From: an uncultured Limnohabitans sp. | Lineage (GTDB): Bacteria; Pseudomonadota; Gammaproteobacteria; Burkholderiales; Burkholderiaceae_C | Assembly: GCF_937889215.1 (NCBI RefSeq) | Contig: NZ_CALBEX010000260.1 | Span: 1-14,663, forward strand | Direction of reading: 5' to 3' | Length of the DNA: 14,663 nucleotides | Shown: piece by piece, positions 5,847 to 13,208 of the stretch | Numbering within the stretch: the first letter of the stretch is position 1 | Layout of the letters: every line of letters begins with the position of its first letter | Notes under the pieces: generated by a model | The model's database searches: none | Told to the model about the DNA's origin: nothing | Seen by the model: the letters and a program-made list of their open reading frames with translations, nothing else | Translations under genes and position numbers: made by a program

Positions 5847-7198
5847 GTCAAGACGTTCACCAAGGCATGGGCCGCCGCATGAAGCTGGCCATTGTGGGTT
5901 CTGGCATTTCGGGCTTGGCCGCAGCCCACACCCTGAAAGACCACGCCGACATCACCGTGTTCGAGGCGGGCGACTACTTTGGCGGCCACACCCACACGGT
6001 GGATGTGACGCTGCCCACGCCGCAGGGCCCGCTCACGCACGGCGTGGACACAGGTTTTTTGGTGTTCAACGAACGCACCTACCCCAACCTGATCAACCTG
6101 TTTGCCGAGCTGCAGGTCGAGACTGCGGCGTCGGACATGTCGTTTTCGGTCAAGGTGCCGGGCGCGCGCAATGGTAAAACTTTGGAGTGGAGCGGCACCG
6201 ACCTGAACAGCGTGTTTGCCCAACGCGGCAATTTGGTCAACCCGCGCTTTTGGCGCATGTTGGCCGATGTGATGCGTTTCAACGCGCTGTGCACACGCAT
6301 CGCCAAAGATCAGCGCGAAAAAGAGCTGCAGCAGCCACTGTCAGATTTTTTGCGCACGCACAAGTTCAGCGAGCCGTTTCGCGACTGGTATTTCTTGCCC
6401 ATGCTGGGTTGCATCTGGAGCTGCCCGACCGATCAAATGCTGCAGTTTCCGGTGGCCACCATGATCCGGTTTTGCCACAACCACGGCCTGATCCAGGTGA
6501 CCAACCGCCCGCAGTGGTTCAGTGTGGTGGGTGGTGCCAAACATTACGTGGACAAAATCCTGGCCAACATCCCGGACAAACGCCTGAACACGCCCGTGCG
6601 CTTGATCGAGCGCGACCAGCAAGGTGTGCGCATCATCACCGACGGGCATGCCGAGCGCTTCGACCAAGTGGTGATCGCCACCCACACCGACCAAGCGCTG
6701 AGCATCTTGCGCGAGCCCAGCGCCGAAGAGCGCAGTTTGCTGGGCGCCATCCGTTACCAAGACAACCGCGCTGTGCTGCACACCGACGCCAGCGTGTTGC
6801 CCGCCAACCCCAAGACCTGGGCCGCTTGGAATTACGAACGCGCCGCCAGCAGCGAACGCGAATCTTCACGGGTTTGCTTGCACTATTTGCTCAACCGTTT
6901 GCAACGCATCCCGTTTGAGCAGCCGGTGGTGGTGTCGCTCAACCCCCTGCAAGCCATTGACCCGGCCACCATCGTGGGCGAATACGACTACGCCCACCCG
7001 GTGTTTGACCTGGCCGCCATCGAGGCGCAAAAGCGTTTGCCCTTGCTGCAAGGCCAACAGCACACTTGGTACGCCGGTGCCTGGACGGGTTACGGCTTTC
7101 ACGAAGACGGCCTCAAGTCGGGTCTGCAAGTGTGCCGTGCCCTGCTCAAACAGATCCACGAGCAGGCGCACCCCGTGCAAGACAAATTGGCGGCATGA
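5843..7198 (+). CDS. FAD-dependent amine-oxidase-like oxidoreductase (COG2907)
   Basis: A 451-residue flavoprotein. The N-terminal Rossmann dinucleotide site is GSGISGLAAAHTL (G19, G21, G24), with Glu41 in FEAGDYFGGHT as expected ribose ligand. The C-terminal FAD-closing motif is GAWTGYGFHEDGLKSGLQVC, about residues 411-430. The middle (FNERTYPNLINLF, GCIWSCPTDQML) is typical of the COG2907 group of predicted NAD/FAD-binding proteins. The reaction is not established for this group; in clusters of this type it is most likely an oxidation or desaturation of a lipid-bound acyl chain, which is inference. The ATG at 5843 overlaps the peroxidase stop (ATGA), supporting coupling, while ATG at 5879 (MKLAIVGSG) is closer to the usual family start. 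The next gene again begins in an ATGA overlap. No signal peptide or clear membrane helix was seen. Confidence 0.88.
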   Translation: MSQDVHQGMGRRMKLAIVGSGISGLAAAHTLKDHADITVFEAGDYFGGHTHTVDVTLPTPQGPLTHGVDTGFLVFNERTYPNLINLFAELQVETAASDMSFSVKVPGARNGKTLEWSGTDLNSVFAQRGNLVNPRFWRMLADVMRFNALCTRIAKDQREKELQQPLSDFLRTHKFSEPFRDWYFLPMLGCIWSCPTDQMLQFPVATMIRFCHNHGLIQVTNRPQWFSVVGGAKHYVDKILANIPDKRLNTPVRLIERDQQGVRIITDGHAERFDQVVIATHTDQALSILREPSAEERSLLGAIRYQDNRAVLHTDASVLPANPKTWAAWNYERAASSERESSRVCLHYLLNRLQRIPFEQPVVVSLNPLQAIDPATIVGEYDYAHPVFDLAAIEAQKRLPLLQGQQHTWYAGAWTGYGFHEDGLKSGLQVCRALLKQIHEQAHPVQDKLAA

Positions 7199-7971
7199 CG
7201 CCCCCCACCGCGCTCATGGGTTGGGGGCAGGTGCGCCACACGCGCCACCGCCCCGCCCACCATGCCTTCGCCTACCCGACAGCGTTCTTGATGCTGCCCA
7301 TGCGCCGCTTGCAAGCCCCTGGTTTTGCCACCGATCTGGCCATAAACCGCCGCGCCTGGTTTGCCTTTCACGATGCCGACCACGGCGACGGCCGCCCGGC
7401 AGAAACCGGCGGCGCCTTGGCCTGGCTCGATGAACTGCTGCAGCGAGAAGGCATTCTGGATGCCAAGGGTGAGGTCTGGCTGCAAGCGTTTCCCCGTGTG
7501 CTGGGCCATGCTTTTAAGCCCGTGAGCTTTTGGTACGCGCACCGCGCCGACGGCAGCCTTGCGGCCATCGTGGCCGAGGTGAACAACACCTTTGGCGAGC
7601 GCCATTGCTATCTGCTGCCCGAGCCGCACTACGGCCAGACCATGCTGGCCAACAAGGTGTTCCATGTCTCGCCCTTTTGCGATGTGCAAGGTGAGTACCG
7701 TTTTCGCTTCATGCGCACGCAGCACGCCGGGCAAGACCGCATCGTGGCGCGTGTGGACCACGCCGACGCCGACGGTCCGCTGATCGACACCAGTTGGAGT
7801 GGCGTGCTTGAGCCCGCCACCGCAGCCGCTTTGCGTCGCGTCATGTGGCGCTTTCCGCTGCTTACCTTGGGCGTTGTGGCCCGCATACACTGGCATGCAC
7901 TCTTGCTGTGGCTGAAAAAAGTACCGTTCTGGCGCAAGCCTGAACCCCCCCGAGATTTTGTGACCCGATGA
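7195..7971 (+). CDS. DUF1365 family protein
   Basis: A 258-residue protein matching DUF1365 (PF07103) over its full length. Recognisable family blocks are HTRHRPAHHAFAYPTAF (residues 15-31), FPRVLGHAFKPVSFWYAHR (99-117), VAEVNNTFGERHCYLL (126-141) and KVFHVSPFCDVQGEYRFRF (154-172). The C-terminal LLTLGVVARIHWHALLLWL (222-240) is hydrophobic and could sit at the membrane face. His, Glu and Asn residues are unusually frequent in the conserved blocks, which would suit a metal or polar active site, but no known catalytic motif is evident and the function is undefined. It lies between COG2907 and the CFA-like gene, overlapping each by ATGA. This trio recurs in many proteobacteria, so a joint role in acyl-chain modification is the best inference. 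Confidence 0.88.
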   Translation: MTPPTALMGWGQVRHTRHRPAHHAFAYPTAFLMLPMRRLQAPGFATDLAINRRAWFAFHDADHGDGRPAETGGALAWLDELLQREGILDAKGEVWLQAFPRVLGHAFKPVSFWYAHRADGSLAAIVAEVNNTFGERHCYLLPEPHYGQTMLANKVFHVSPFCDVQGEYRFRFMRTQHAGQDRIVARVDHADADGPLIDTSWSGVLEPATAAALRRVMWRFPLLTLGVVARIHWHALLLWLKKVPFWRKPEPPRDFVTR

Positions 7972-9248
7972 ACACTGGACCCCACCGGATGCCGCCTTCC
8001 ATGAAAACCGCCGACAACCCCCAAGCGATGGGCACACGCGCCAGCGCCGCTACCATCCCGCACACCAGCTTGCCCAAAGCCGCGGCACGCCTGTTGAGCC
8101 TTTTGAGTCGCCTGAAAATTGGCACACTCACGGTGCACGCGCCCGATGGCAACAACCAGGTCTTTGGCACGCACGAGGCCCCGTTTGCGGCCCTGCACAT
8201 CCACCGCTGGGACATGTGCGCCCAAGTGCTCAAATCGGGCGACATTGGTTTTGCCGAGGGCTACATGGCCGGCGACTGGACCACGCCCGACCTGGCCGGC
8301 CTGTTGCGCTTGACCATCGCCAACCGTGACCACATTGAAAGCGCCATTTACGGCCACTGGCTGGGGCGCTTGGCCTACCGCATCAAGCACCTGCTCAACC
8401 GCAACAACCGCAGCAACAGCCGCAAAAACATCCACGCCCATTACGACTTGGGCAACGCTTTTTACGAGCTGTGGCTGGATGGCACGATGAATTACTCGTC
8501 GGCCTGGTTCGATGGCGACCACACCCAAGACATGGCCGAGGCCCAGAAAGCCAAAGTGCGCCGCGCCCTGCGCATGGTGAACGTCCAGCCCGGTGACCGG
8601 GTGCTGGAAATCGGTTGCGGCTGGGGCGCTTTGGCCGAAGCGGCCACCACCGAGTTTGGCGCGCACATCACCGGCGTGACCTTGTCCACCGAGCAGCTGG
8701 CATTCGCCAACGCCCGCATGCAATCGCACGGCGTGCAGGCCCGCGCGGATTTGCGTTTGCAGGATTACCGCGACATCAGCGATGGGCCTTACGACGCGGT
8801 GTGCTCGATCGAGATGATCGAGGCCGTGGGCCAGGAATACTGGCCCACCTACTTTCAGACCATCAGCCGCATGCTCAAGCCCGGTGGCCGCGCTTGCGTG
8901 CAGAGCATCACCATCGACGACCGGTTTTTTGAACGCTACCTGCAATCGACCGACTTCATTCAGCAGTACATCTTTCCGGGCGGCTGTTTGCCCAGCCCCG
9001 GCGAGTTCCGCAAGCAGGCCCAAGCCGCGGGCTTGCAGGTGGTCGATGAGCTGAACTTCGGCCCCGATTACGCCGAAACCCTGCGCCGCTGGCGCGAGAG
9101 CTTCATGTCGCAGCTCGACACGGTGCGAACGCTCAAGTTTGACGATCGCTTCATCCGCTTGTGGGCTTTTTACCTTGCGTATTGCGAAGCCGCCTTTGAC
9201 GAGGCCAACATCGACGTGATCCAGTTCACCTTGGCCAAACCGGCTTGA
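7968..9248 (+). CDS. cfa: CFA-synthase-like SAM-dependent lipid methyltransferase
   Basis: A 426-residue enzyme of the cyclopropane-fatty-acyl-phospholipid synthase family (COG2230), which methylates unsaturated acyl chains of membrane phospholipids using SAM. An N-terminal lipid-binding domain (about 40-150) precedes the catalytic domain. Visible motifs are IHAHYDLGNAFYELWLD (155-171), SAM motif VLEIGCGWG (212-220), SIEMIEAVGQEYW (280-292) and FGPDYAETLRRW (364-375). Compared from memory with E. coli Cfa, Glu285 and Tyr368 match bicarbonate ligands E239 and Y317, but C139 is replaced by Ser178 and H266 by Gln312. The enzyme may therefore stop at a methyl- or methylene-branched chain instead of closing a cyclopropane. 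ATG 7968 overlaps DUF1365 by ATGA; the stop overlaps the next start by TGATG. The first about 35 residues are polar and poorly conserved, so a later Met (7989 or 8001) is possible. Confidence 0.9.
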   Translation: MNTGPHRMPPSMKTADNPQAMGTRASAATIPHTSLPKAAARLLSLLSRLKIGTLTVHAPDGNNQVFGTHEAPFAALHIHRWDMCAQVLKSGDIGFAEGYMAGDWTTPDLAGLLRLTIANRDHIESAIYGHWLGRLAYRIKHLLNRNNRSNSRKNIHAHYDLGNAFYELWLDGTMNYSSAWFDGDHTQDMAEAQKAKVRRALRMVNVQPGDRVLEIGCGWGALAEAATTEFGAHITGVTLSTEQLAFANARMQSHGVQARADLRLQDYRDISDGPYDAVCSIEMIEAVGQEYWPTYFQTISRMLKPGGRACVQSITIDDRFFERYLQSTDFIQQYIFPGGCLPSPGEFRKQAQAAGLQVVDELNFGPDYAETLRRWRESFMSQLDTVRTLKFDDRFIRLWAFYLAYCEAAFDEANIDVIQFTLAKPA

Positions 9249-9898
9249 TGCGCATGCACAACGCCCCGAACACTTCACCAAATACCACACTGAACAGCAC
9301 TTGGGCTTGGTGGCGGCGCCCTGGCCGCTCGCTGGCAGTGGGGGCTGTGGTGCTGGCCGGTGCGCTGCTGAGCGCGGCACCTGCGCAAGCCAACAGCCCT
9401 GACGCTGTCGGCCCCAAGGCCGCAGGCCAACGCCCCGAAATGGCGGCCTTGAGCGGCGTGGTGCCCACCGCGCCTGTGCGCTTGCGGGTTTGGGGTTTTG
9501 AGGTGTACGACGCCCGCTTGTGGACCCCGCCGGGTTTTCGCTTCAGCCAAGCTGCGCAGTTTTCGTATGCGCTGGAGCTGCAGTATTTGCGCCGCCTCGA
9601 AGGCGGGGCCATTGCCAGCCGCTCGATCGACGAGATGCGGCGCGTGGGCAGCTTCAGTGAGGCCCAGGCGCAAACTTGGCTGGCCGCCATGCAAGCGCTG
9701 TTTCCCGATGTGGCGGCGGGCGAGCGCATCACCGGCATCAACCTGCCGGGCGTTGGGGCCGAATTTTGGGTCAATGGCCGGCGTGTGGGTGTGGTGAAAG
9801 ACCCGGACTTTGCGCGTTTGTTCTTTGGCATTTGGCTGGACGAACGCACGTCTGAGCCCAAGATGCGGGCGCAACTGCTGCAAGGCCTGTCGCCATGA
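9248..9898 (+). CDS. Exported chalcone-isomerase-like protein
   Basis: A 216-residue protein of the bacterial chalcone-isomerase-like family (PF16036 type). The signal peptide has RRPGRS followed by a hydrophobic stretch at about 29-44 and cleavage after AQA (residue 48), so the protein should be periplasmic. The mature domain shows the family pattern: VRLRVWGFEVYDARLW (77-92), FSYALELQYLRRLEGGAIA (105-123), SIDEM (126-130) and LFFGIWLDERTSEPKMRAQLL (191-211). Plant and bacterial relatives bind fatty acids rather than isomerise chalcones, and a lipid-binding or lipid-shuttling role is likely here; the ligand is unknown. Start 9248 forms a TGATG overlap with the CFA-like gene; ATG at 9254 is an equivalent alternative. 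It overlaps the MFS gene by ATGA. The long polar N-terminus before the signal core (about 22 residues) is unusual, with an Arg-Arg pair that is not a full Tat motif. Confidence 0.85.
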   Translation: MRMHNAPNTSPNTTLNSTWAWWRRPGRSLAVGAVVLAGALLSAAPAQANSPDAVGPKAAGQRPEMAALSGVVPTAPVRLRVWGFEVYDARLWTPPGFRFSQAAQFSYALELQYLRRLEGGAIASRSIDEMRRVGSFSEAQAQTWLAAMQALFPDVAAGERITGINLPGVGAEFWVNGRRVGVVKDPDFARLFFGIWLDERTSEPKMRAQLLQGLSP

Positions 9899-11235
9899 GC
9901 GTGGCAAGCCCCACGGCTGCGGCCAAGATGCCGCGCCAGGCCTTCGCTGCTTATGGCTTGTTGGGCTTGCCCTTGGCCTTTGTGGCTTTGCCGGTTTATG
10001 TGCATTTGCCCAATCTGTATGCCCAGCAATACGGCGTGACACTGGCCGCTTTGGGTGCTGTGCTGTTGCTCAGCCGCAGCATCGACGCGATCGCAGACCC
10101 TTGGCTGGGCCGATGGGGCGACCGCTTGTACCGCCATTCGTGGCAGGCGGTTTGGCTGGCCGCGATGGGGTTGGCGCTGGCCGTGGCGTTGGGATTTGCA
10201 GCCTTGTTTTTTCCGCCCGCAGCGGCTTTGTCGCCCACGGGGTTGCTGGTCTGGGTGGGTGGCGCGCTCACGCTCAGCCACTTGGCTTACAGCGGCTTGG
10301 GCATCTTGCACCAGGCCTGGGCTGCGCGACAAGGCGGCGGGGGCATTGCGCAAAGCCGTTGGGTGGCTTGGCGCGAAGGCTTCGCCCTGGTGGGCGTGTT
10401 GCTGGCGTCGGCCCTGCCCGCCCTTTGGGGCTGGGCGTGGACCACCGCTTTGCTGGTGCTCATGCTGGCGCTGGGTTTGTTCACTTGGCAGCGCATGGCA
10501 CGCAGCGCGGCGGCTTCGGCTGTCGCTGAGATGCCCGGCGCGCTTGCCGATGCACAGGCCGCCAGCCTCTGGCAACCGTGGCGTCACGCGGGCTTTCGCC
10601 GCCTGCTGATGGTTTTCATGCTCAACGGCTTGGCCAGCGCCGTGCCTGCCACGCTGGTGCTGTTTTTTGTGCAAGACCGTTTGCAAGCGCCCCAGGCCAT
10701 GGAGCCTTTGTTTTTGGGCTTGTATTTCGCAGCCGGGGCCTTGTCGTTCCCGCTGTGGCTCAAGGTGATTGACCGCATCGGTCTGTTGCGCACCTGGGCC
10801 AGCGGCATGGCTTTGTCCGTCTTGGCTTTTGTCAGCGTGGTCACGCTGGGCGCGGGCGACACCACGGGCTTTTTGGTGGTCTGCGCTTTGTCGGGCATGG
10901 CGCTGGGCGCCGACCTGACCGTGCCCGGCGCGCTGCTCAACCAACTGATCGACCGCTGCGGTGAGCGTGGCCGCACAGACGGCGCATTCATGGGCTGGTG
11001 GAATCTGGCCACCAAACTCAATTTGGCGTTGGCCGCAGGCTTGTCTTTGCCGCTCTTGAGTGTGTGGGGTTATGCGCCGGGCCGCCAAGATGCCGACGCT
11101 GTGCTGGCCTTGGGCTTGGCCTATGGCCTGCTGCCTTGTGTGCTCAAGTTGCTGGCGGGCTTGGCTTTGTATCTGGGCTTGATGCGCCGACCCGATTTGA
11201 TTTTGGGGCCCGAAACGGCCCACCCTCCGGCATGA
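9895..11235 (+). CDS. MFS carrier of the MelB/GPH type
   Basis: A 446-residue polytopic inner-membrane protein with about 12 predicted helices and a central loop near residues 198-222. Near the N-terminus, LLLSRSIDAIADPWLGRWGD (58-76 region) holds Arg61, Asp64 and Asp68 with the same spacing as R52, D55 and D59 of E. coli MelB, the cation-binding face of glycoside-pentoside-hexuronide symporters (COG2211). That supports cation-coupled transport. The substrate is not a sugar by necessity: homologues in photo-oxidative stress clusters have no known cargo, and position between an exported lipid-binding-like protein and an outer-membrane-type lipoprotein suggests a lipid or lipid precursor. ATG 9895 overlaps the previous stop by ATGA. 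After the TGA at 11233-11235 there is a 32-base gap with the next gene's ribosome site, the longest gap in the operon. Confidence 0.88.
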   Translation: MSVASPTAAAKMPRQAFAAYGLLGLPLAFVALPVYVHLPNLYAQQYGVTLAALGAVLLLSRSIDAIADPWLGRWGDRLYRHSWQAVWLAAMGLALAVALGFAALFFPPAAALSPTGLLVWVGGALTLSHLAYSGLGILHQAWAARQGGGGIAQSRWVAWREGFALVGVLLASALPALWGWAWTTALLVLMLALGLFTWQRMARSAAASAVAEMPGALADAQAASLWQPWRHAGFRRLLMVFMLNGLASAVPATLVLFFVQDRLQAPQAMEPLFLGLYFAAGALSFPLWLKVIDRIGLLRTWASGMALSVLAFVSVVTLGAGDTTGFLVVCALSGMALGADLTVPGALLNQLIDRCGERGRTDGAFMGWWNLATKLNLALAAGLSLPLLSVWGYAPGRQDADAVLALGLAYGLLPCVLKLLAGLALYLGLMRRPDLILGPETAHPPA

Positions 11236-11267
11236 CGCCGCTTTGATGTTTGACAACGGGAGCCCCC

Positions 11268-11861
11268 ATGCGCCACCACAACGCCCTGATCCACCGCCGC
11301 ACCGCCCTCACCCGCCTGGCCGCGCTGCCCACCGTGGCCGCCCTGCCGTTTCTGGCCAGCTGCGCCGGACCGCAAGTGCAAAACTACGCGCAAGAAAAAC
11401 CGCTGCTGGACCTGCGCACCTACTTCAACGGCACGCTGGACGCTTGGGGCGTGTTCACCGACCGCAGTGGCCAAGTTGTCAAGCGCTTCACCGTGGTCAT
11501 GGATTGCAGCTGGACGGGCGATGAAGGCGTGCTCGACGAAGCCTTTGTGTATTCGGATGGGACCACCCAGCGCCGCATCTGGAAACTCAAAGCGGGCCCC
11601 AACGGCAGCTACACCGGGCGCGCCGACGACGTGGTGGGCGAGGCCACGGGCCAGGTCAGCGGCAACGCGTTTCGTTGGGGCTACACCATGGCCCTGCCGG
11701 TGGACGGTCGGGTTTGGCACGTCGACTTTGACGACTGGATGTACCTGATGGACAACCGCGTCATGCTCAACAAAGCCACCATGAGCAAGTGGGGCGTCAA
11801 GCTGGGCGAGGTCACTTTGTCGTTCACACGCCGCACGCCCTTGGTCGCGCAACCGGGTTGA
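11268..11861 (+). CDS. DUF3833 lipoprotein
   Basis: A 197-residue DUF3833 (PF12915) protein. The N-terminus carries Arg10-Arg11, a short hydrophobic run LAALPTVAALPF and a lipobox LASC with the acylated Cys32. Ala at +2 predicts sorting to the outer membrane rather than retention at the inner membrane. The mature part has family-typical phrases TYFNGTLDAWGVFTDRSGQV and DDWMYLMDNRVMLNKATMSKWG, and probably forms a beta-rich, lipocalin-like fold (inference from alternating pattern and family size). The ATG at 11268 is chosen for GGGAG 5 bases upstream; a TTG at 11250 is less likely. Function is unknown; binding or transfer of a modified lipid at the outer membrane fits its neighbours. The stop overlaps the next ATG as TGATG. 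Confidence 0.9.
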   Translation: MRHHNALIHRRTALTRLAALPTVAALPFLASCAGPQVQNYAQEKPLLDLRTYFNGTLDAWGVFTDRSGQVVKRFTVVMDCSWTGDEGVLDEAFVYSDGTTQRRIWKLKAGPNGSYTGRADDVVGEATGQVSGNAFRWGYTMALPVDGRVWHVDFDDWMYLMDNRVMLNKATMSKWGVKLGEVTLSFTRRTPLVAQPG

Positions 11862-12712
11862 TGCCGATGAACGCCCACACCGCCAGCCCCGAAGCCGCCA
11901 GCCCAGGCGCTGCCCCTGCCGCCCCTGAAGCGCGCAGTTGGTTGCAACTGAACACGCCCATCACCCAATGGCGGGGCCGCCGGGTTTGGTTGGTGGGTGC
12001 GTCCACCGGCATTGGCCTGGCCTGTGCGCAAGCGCTGCGTGCGGCCGGGGCCGAAGTCGTGGTGTCGGCCCGCAAGCCACAAGGCGTGCAAGACTGGGCT
12101 GCGCAAGATGCGGGCGTGCAATGGCGTGCGCTGGACGTGGGCGACGCTGCGCAAGTGAAAGCCACGGCCCGCGCCCTGCTGGCCGAAGGCCCCCTGGACA
12201 TGGTGGTCTACGCGGCCGGTTACTACCGGGCCCAACGCGCCACCGCACTCGACCTCGACGATTTGTTGCAGCATGACAAAGTCAATTACCAAGGCGCACT
12301 GCAAGTCATCGATGCGGTGTTGCCCAGCATGTTGGCTCGCCAAAGCGGGCACATCAGCTTGCTCAGCAGTGTGGCCGGTTGGCGAGGCCTGCCCAACGGC
12401 CTGGCCTACGGCCCCACCAAGGCGGCGCTCACCCACTTGGCCGAGACGCTGTACATGGACTTGCAAGACCAAGGCATCGGCGTGAGCGTGGTCAACCCCG
12501 GCTTTGTGGCCACCCCACTGACGGCGCAAAACCAGTTCACCATGCCCGCGCTGATCAGCCCCGAACAGGCCGCAACGGCCATGCTCAAGGGTTGGGCCAA
12601 AGGCCAGTTCGACATCCATTTTCCCAAGCGCTTCACACTCTGGCTCAAGCTGCTGCGCCTGCTGCCTTACCGCTTGTACTTTCCGCTGGTGCGCCGGTTC
12701 ACGGGGCTTTGA
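11861..12712 (+). CDS. Short-chain dehydrogenase/reductase
   Basis: A 283-residue classical SDR. The nucleotide-binding motif is GASTGIG (46-52), with Ser69-Ala70-Arg71 after beta-2, which favours NADP(H). AAG at 118-120 replaces the usual NNAG. The catalytic set is Asn142, Ser170, Tyr183 and Lys187 (YGPTK). About 25 residues of Ala/Pro-rich sequence precede the domain, and the C-terminal end LWLKLLRLLPYRLYFPLVRRF (260-280) is amphipathic to hydrophobic with basic residues, suggesting peripheral membrane binding. That would suit a lipid-derived carbonyl or alcohol substrate. ATG 11861 overlaps DUF3833 by TGATG. The substrate is unknown; similar SDRs occupy the same place in related light-linked clusters. 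There is a 20-base gap to the last gene. Confidence 0.92.
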   Translation: MPMNAHTASPEAASPGAAPAAPEARSWLQLNTPITQWRGRRVWLVGASTGIGLACAQALRAAGAEVVVSARKPQGVQDWAAQDAGVQWRALDVGDAAQVKATARALLAEGPLDMVVYAAGYYRAQRATALDLDDLLQHDKVNYQGALQVIDAVLPSMLARQSGHISLLSSVAGWRGLPNGLAYGPTKAALTHLAETLYMDLQDQGIGVSVVNPGFVATPLTAQNQFTMPALISPEQAATAMLKGWAKGQFDIHFPKRFTLWLKLLRLLPYRLYFPLVRRFTGL

Positions 12713-12732
12713 GCCCACATAGAAAGCCACGC

Positions 12733-13167
12733 ATGAACAGCCGACAAGCCACCGAAAACCTGGCCACATTTTTTGAAACCCTGTCGCCGCAAAGCGTCGG
12801 GCAATTGCAAACGGTCTACGACGCGCAAGCCCGCTTCAAAGACCCCTTCAACGAGGTCCAAGGCTTGCCCGAGATCGAACGCATTTTTCGGCACATGTAC
12901 GTGGCGCTTGAGCAGCCGCACTTTGTGATCACAGGCCAACTGGTCGATGGGCAGCAGGCGTTTTTGTCTTGGGAGTTTCGTTTTAAGTTCAAACGCTTTG
13001 ACACCACCACCCTGCAAGCTGTTCGTGGTGCCAGCCATGTGGTGTTTAACGACCAAGGCCTGGTGACGGTGCACCGCGATTACTGGGACGCGGCAGAAGA
13101 GCTGTATGAAAAACTGCCGGTTGTGGGGAGCCTGATGCGCTGGCTCAAGAAGCGCGCCAACACCTGA
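12733..13167 (+). CDS. NTF2/SnoaL-like protein
   Basis: A 144-residue protein of the nuclear-transport-factor-2-like fold (SnoaL or limonene-epoxide-hydrolase-like). Signs are the N-terminal helices followed by YDAQARFKDPFNEVQGLPEIERIFRHM (29-55), then alternating strands FVITGQLVDGQQAFLSWEFRFKF (64-86) and the terminal VTVHRDYWDAAEELYEKLP (111-129). Such cone-shaped folds often bind hydrophobic small molecules, but no catalytic set can be assigned with confidence; Asp37 and Arg115/Asp116 are candidates. No signal peptide, so cytoplasmic. ATG 12733 has only a weak purine stretch (AGAAAG) upstream and lies 20 bases past the SDR stop. It is the last plus-strand gene, converging on the ModA-like gene. 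Confidence 0.85.
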   Translation: MNSRQATENLATFFETLSPQSVGQLQTVYDAQARFKDPFNEVQGLPEIERIFRHMYVALEQPHFVITGQLVDGQQAFLSWEFRFKFKRFDTTTLQAVRGASHVVFNDQGLVTVHRDYWDAAEELYEKLPVVGSLMRWLKKRANT

Positions 13168-13174
13168 GGCGCGT

Positions 13175-13190
13175 GCAAAGCCCCGCTTGC
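13175..13190. terminator. Weak hairpin between convergent operons
   Basis: GCAAAGC and GCTTGC flank a CCC loop and form a 6-bp stem with one bulged A in the 41-bp space between the NTF2-like gene and the ModA-like gene. No T-run follows on either strand, so it is only a candidate for the end of both transcripts. Confidence 0.2.
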
Positions 13191-13208
13191 TTGGGTGTCA
13201 ATGGCCTA

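Noticed and set aside
7629..9380. Long open frame on the minus strand (about 580 codons) opposite DUF1365 and the CFA-like gene
   Set aside because: It lies antisense to genes with intact family motifs, has no recognisable domain, and is explained by the high-GC third-position bias of the plus-strand genes.
9226..11256. Long open frame on the minus strand (about 676 codons) opposite the chalcone-like and MFS genes
   Set aside because: The translation is Gln/His/Arg-rich low-complexity sequence typical of an antisense shadow of a membrane protein gene.
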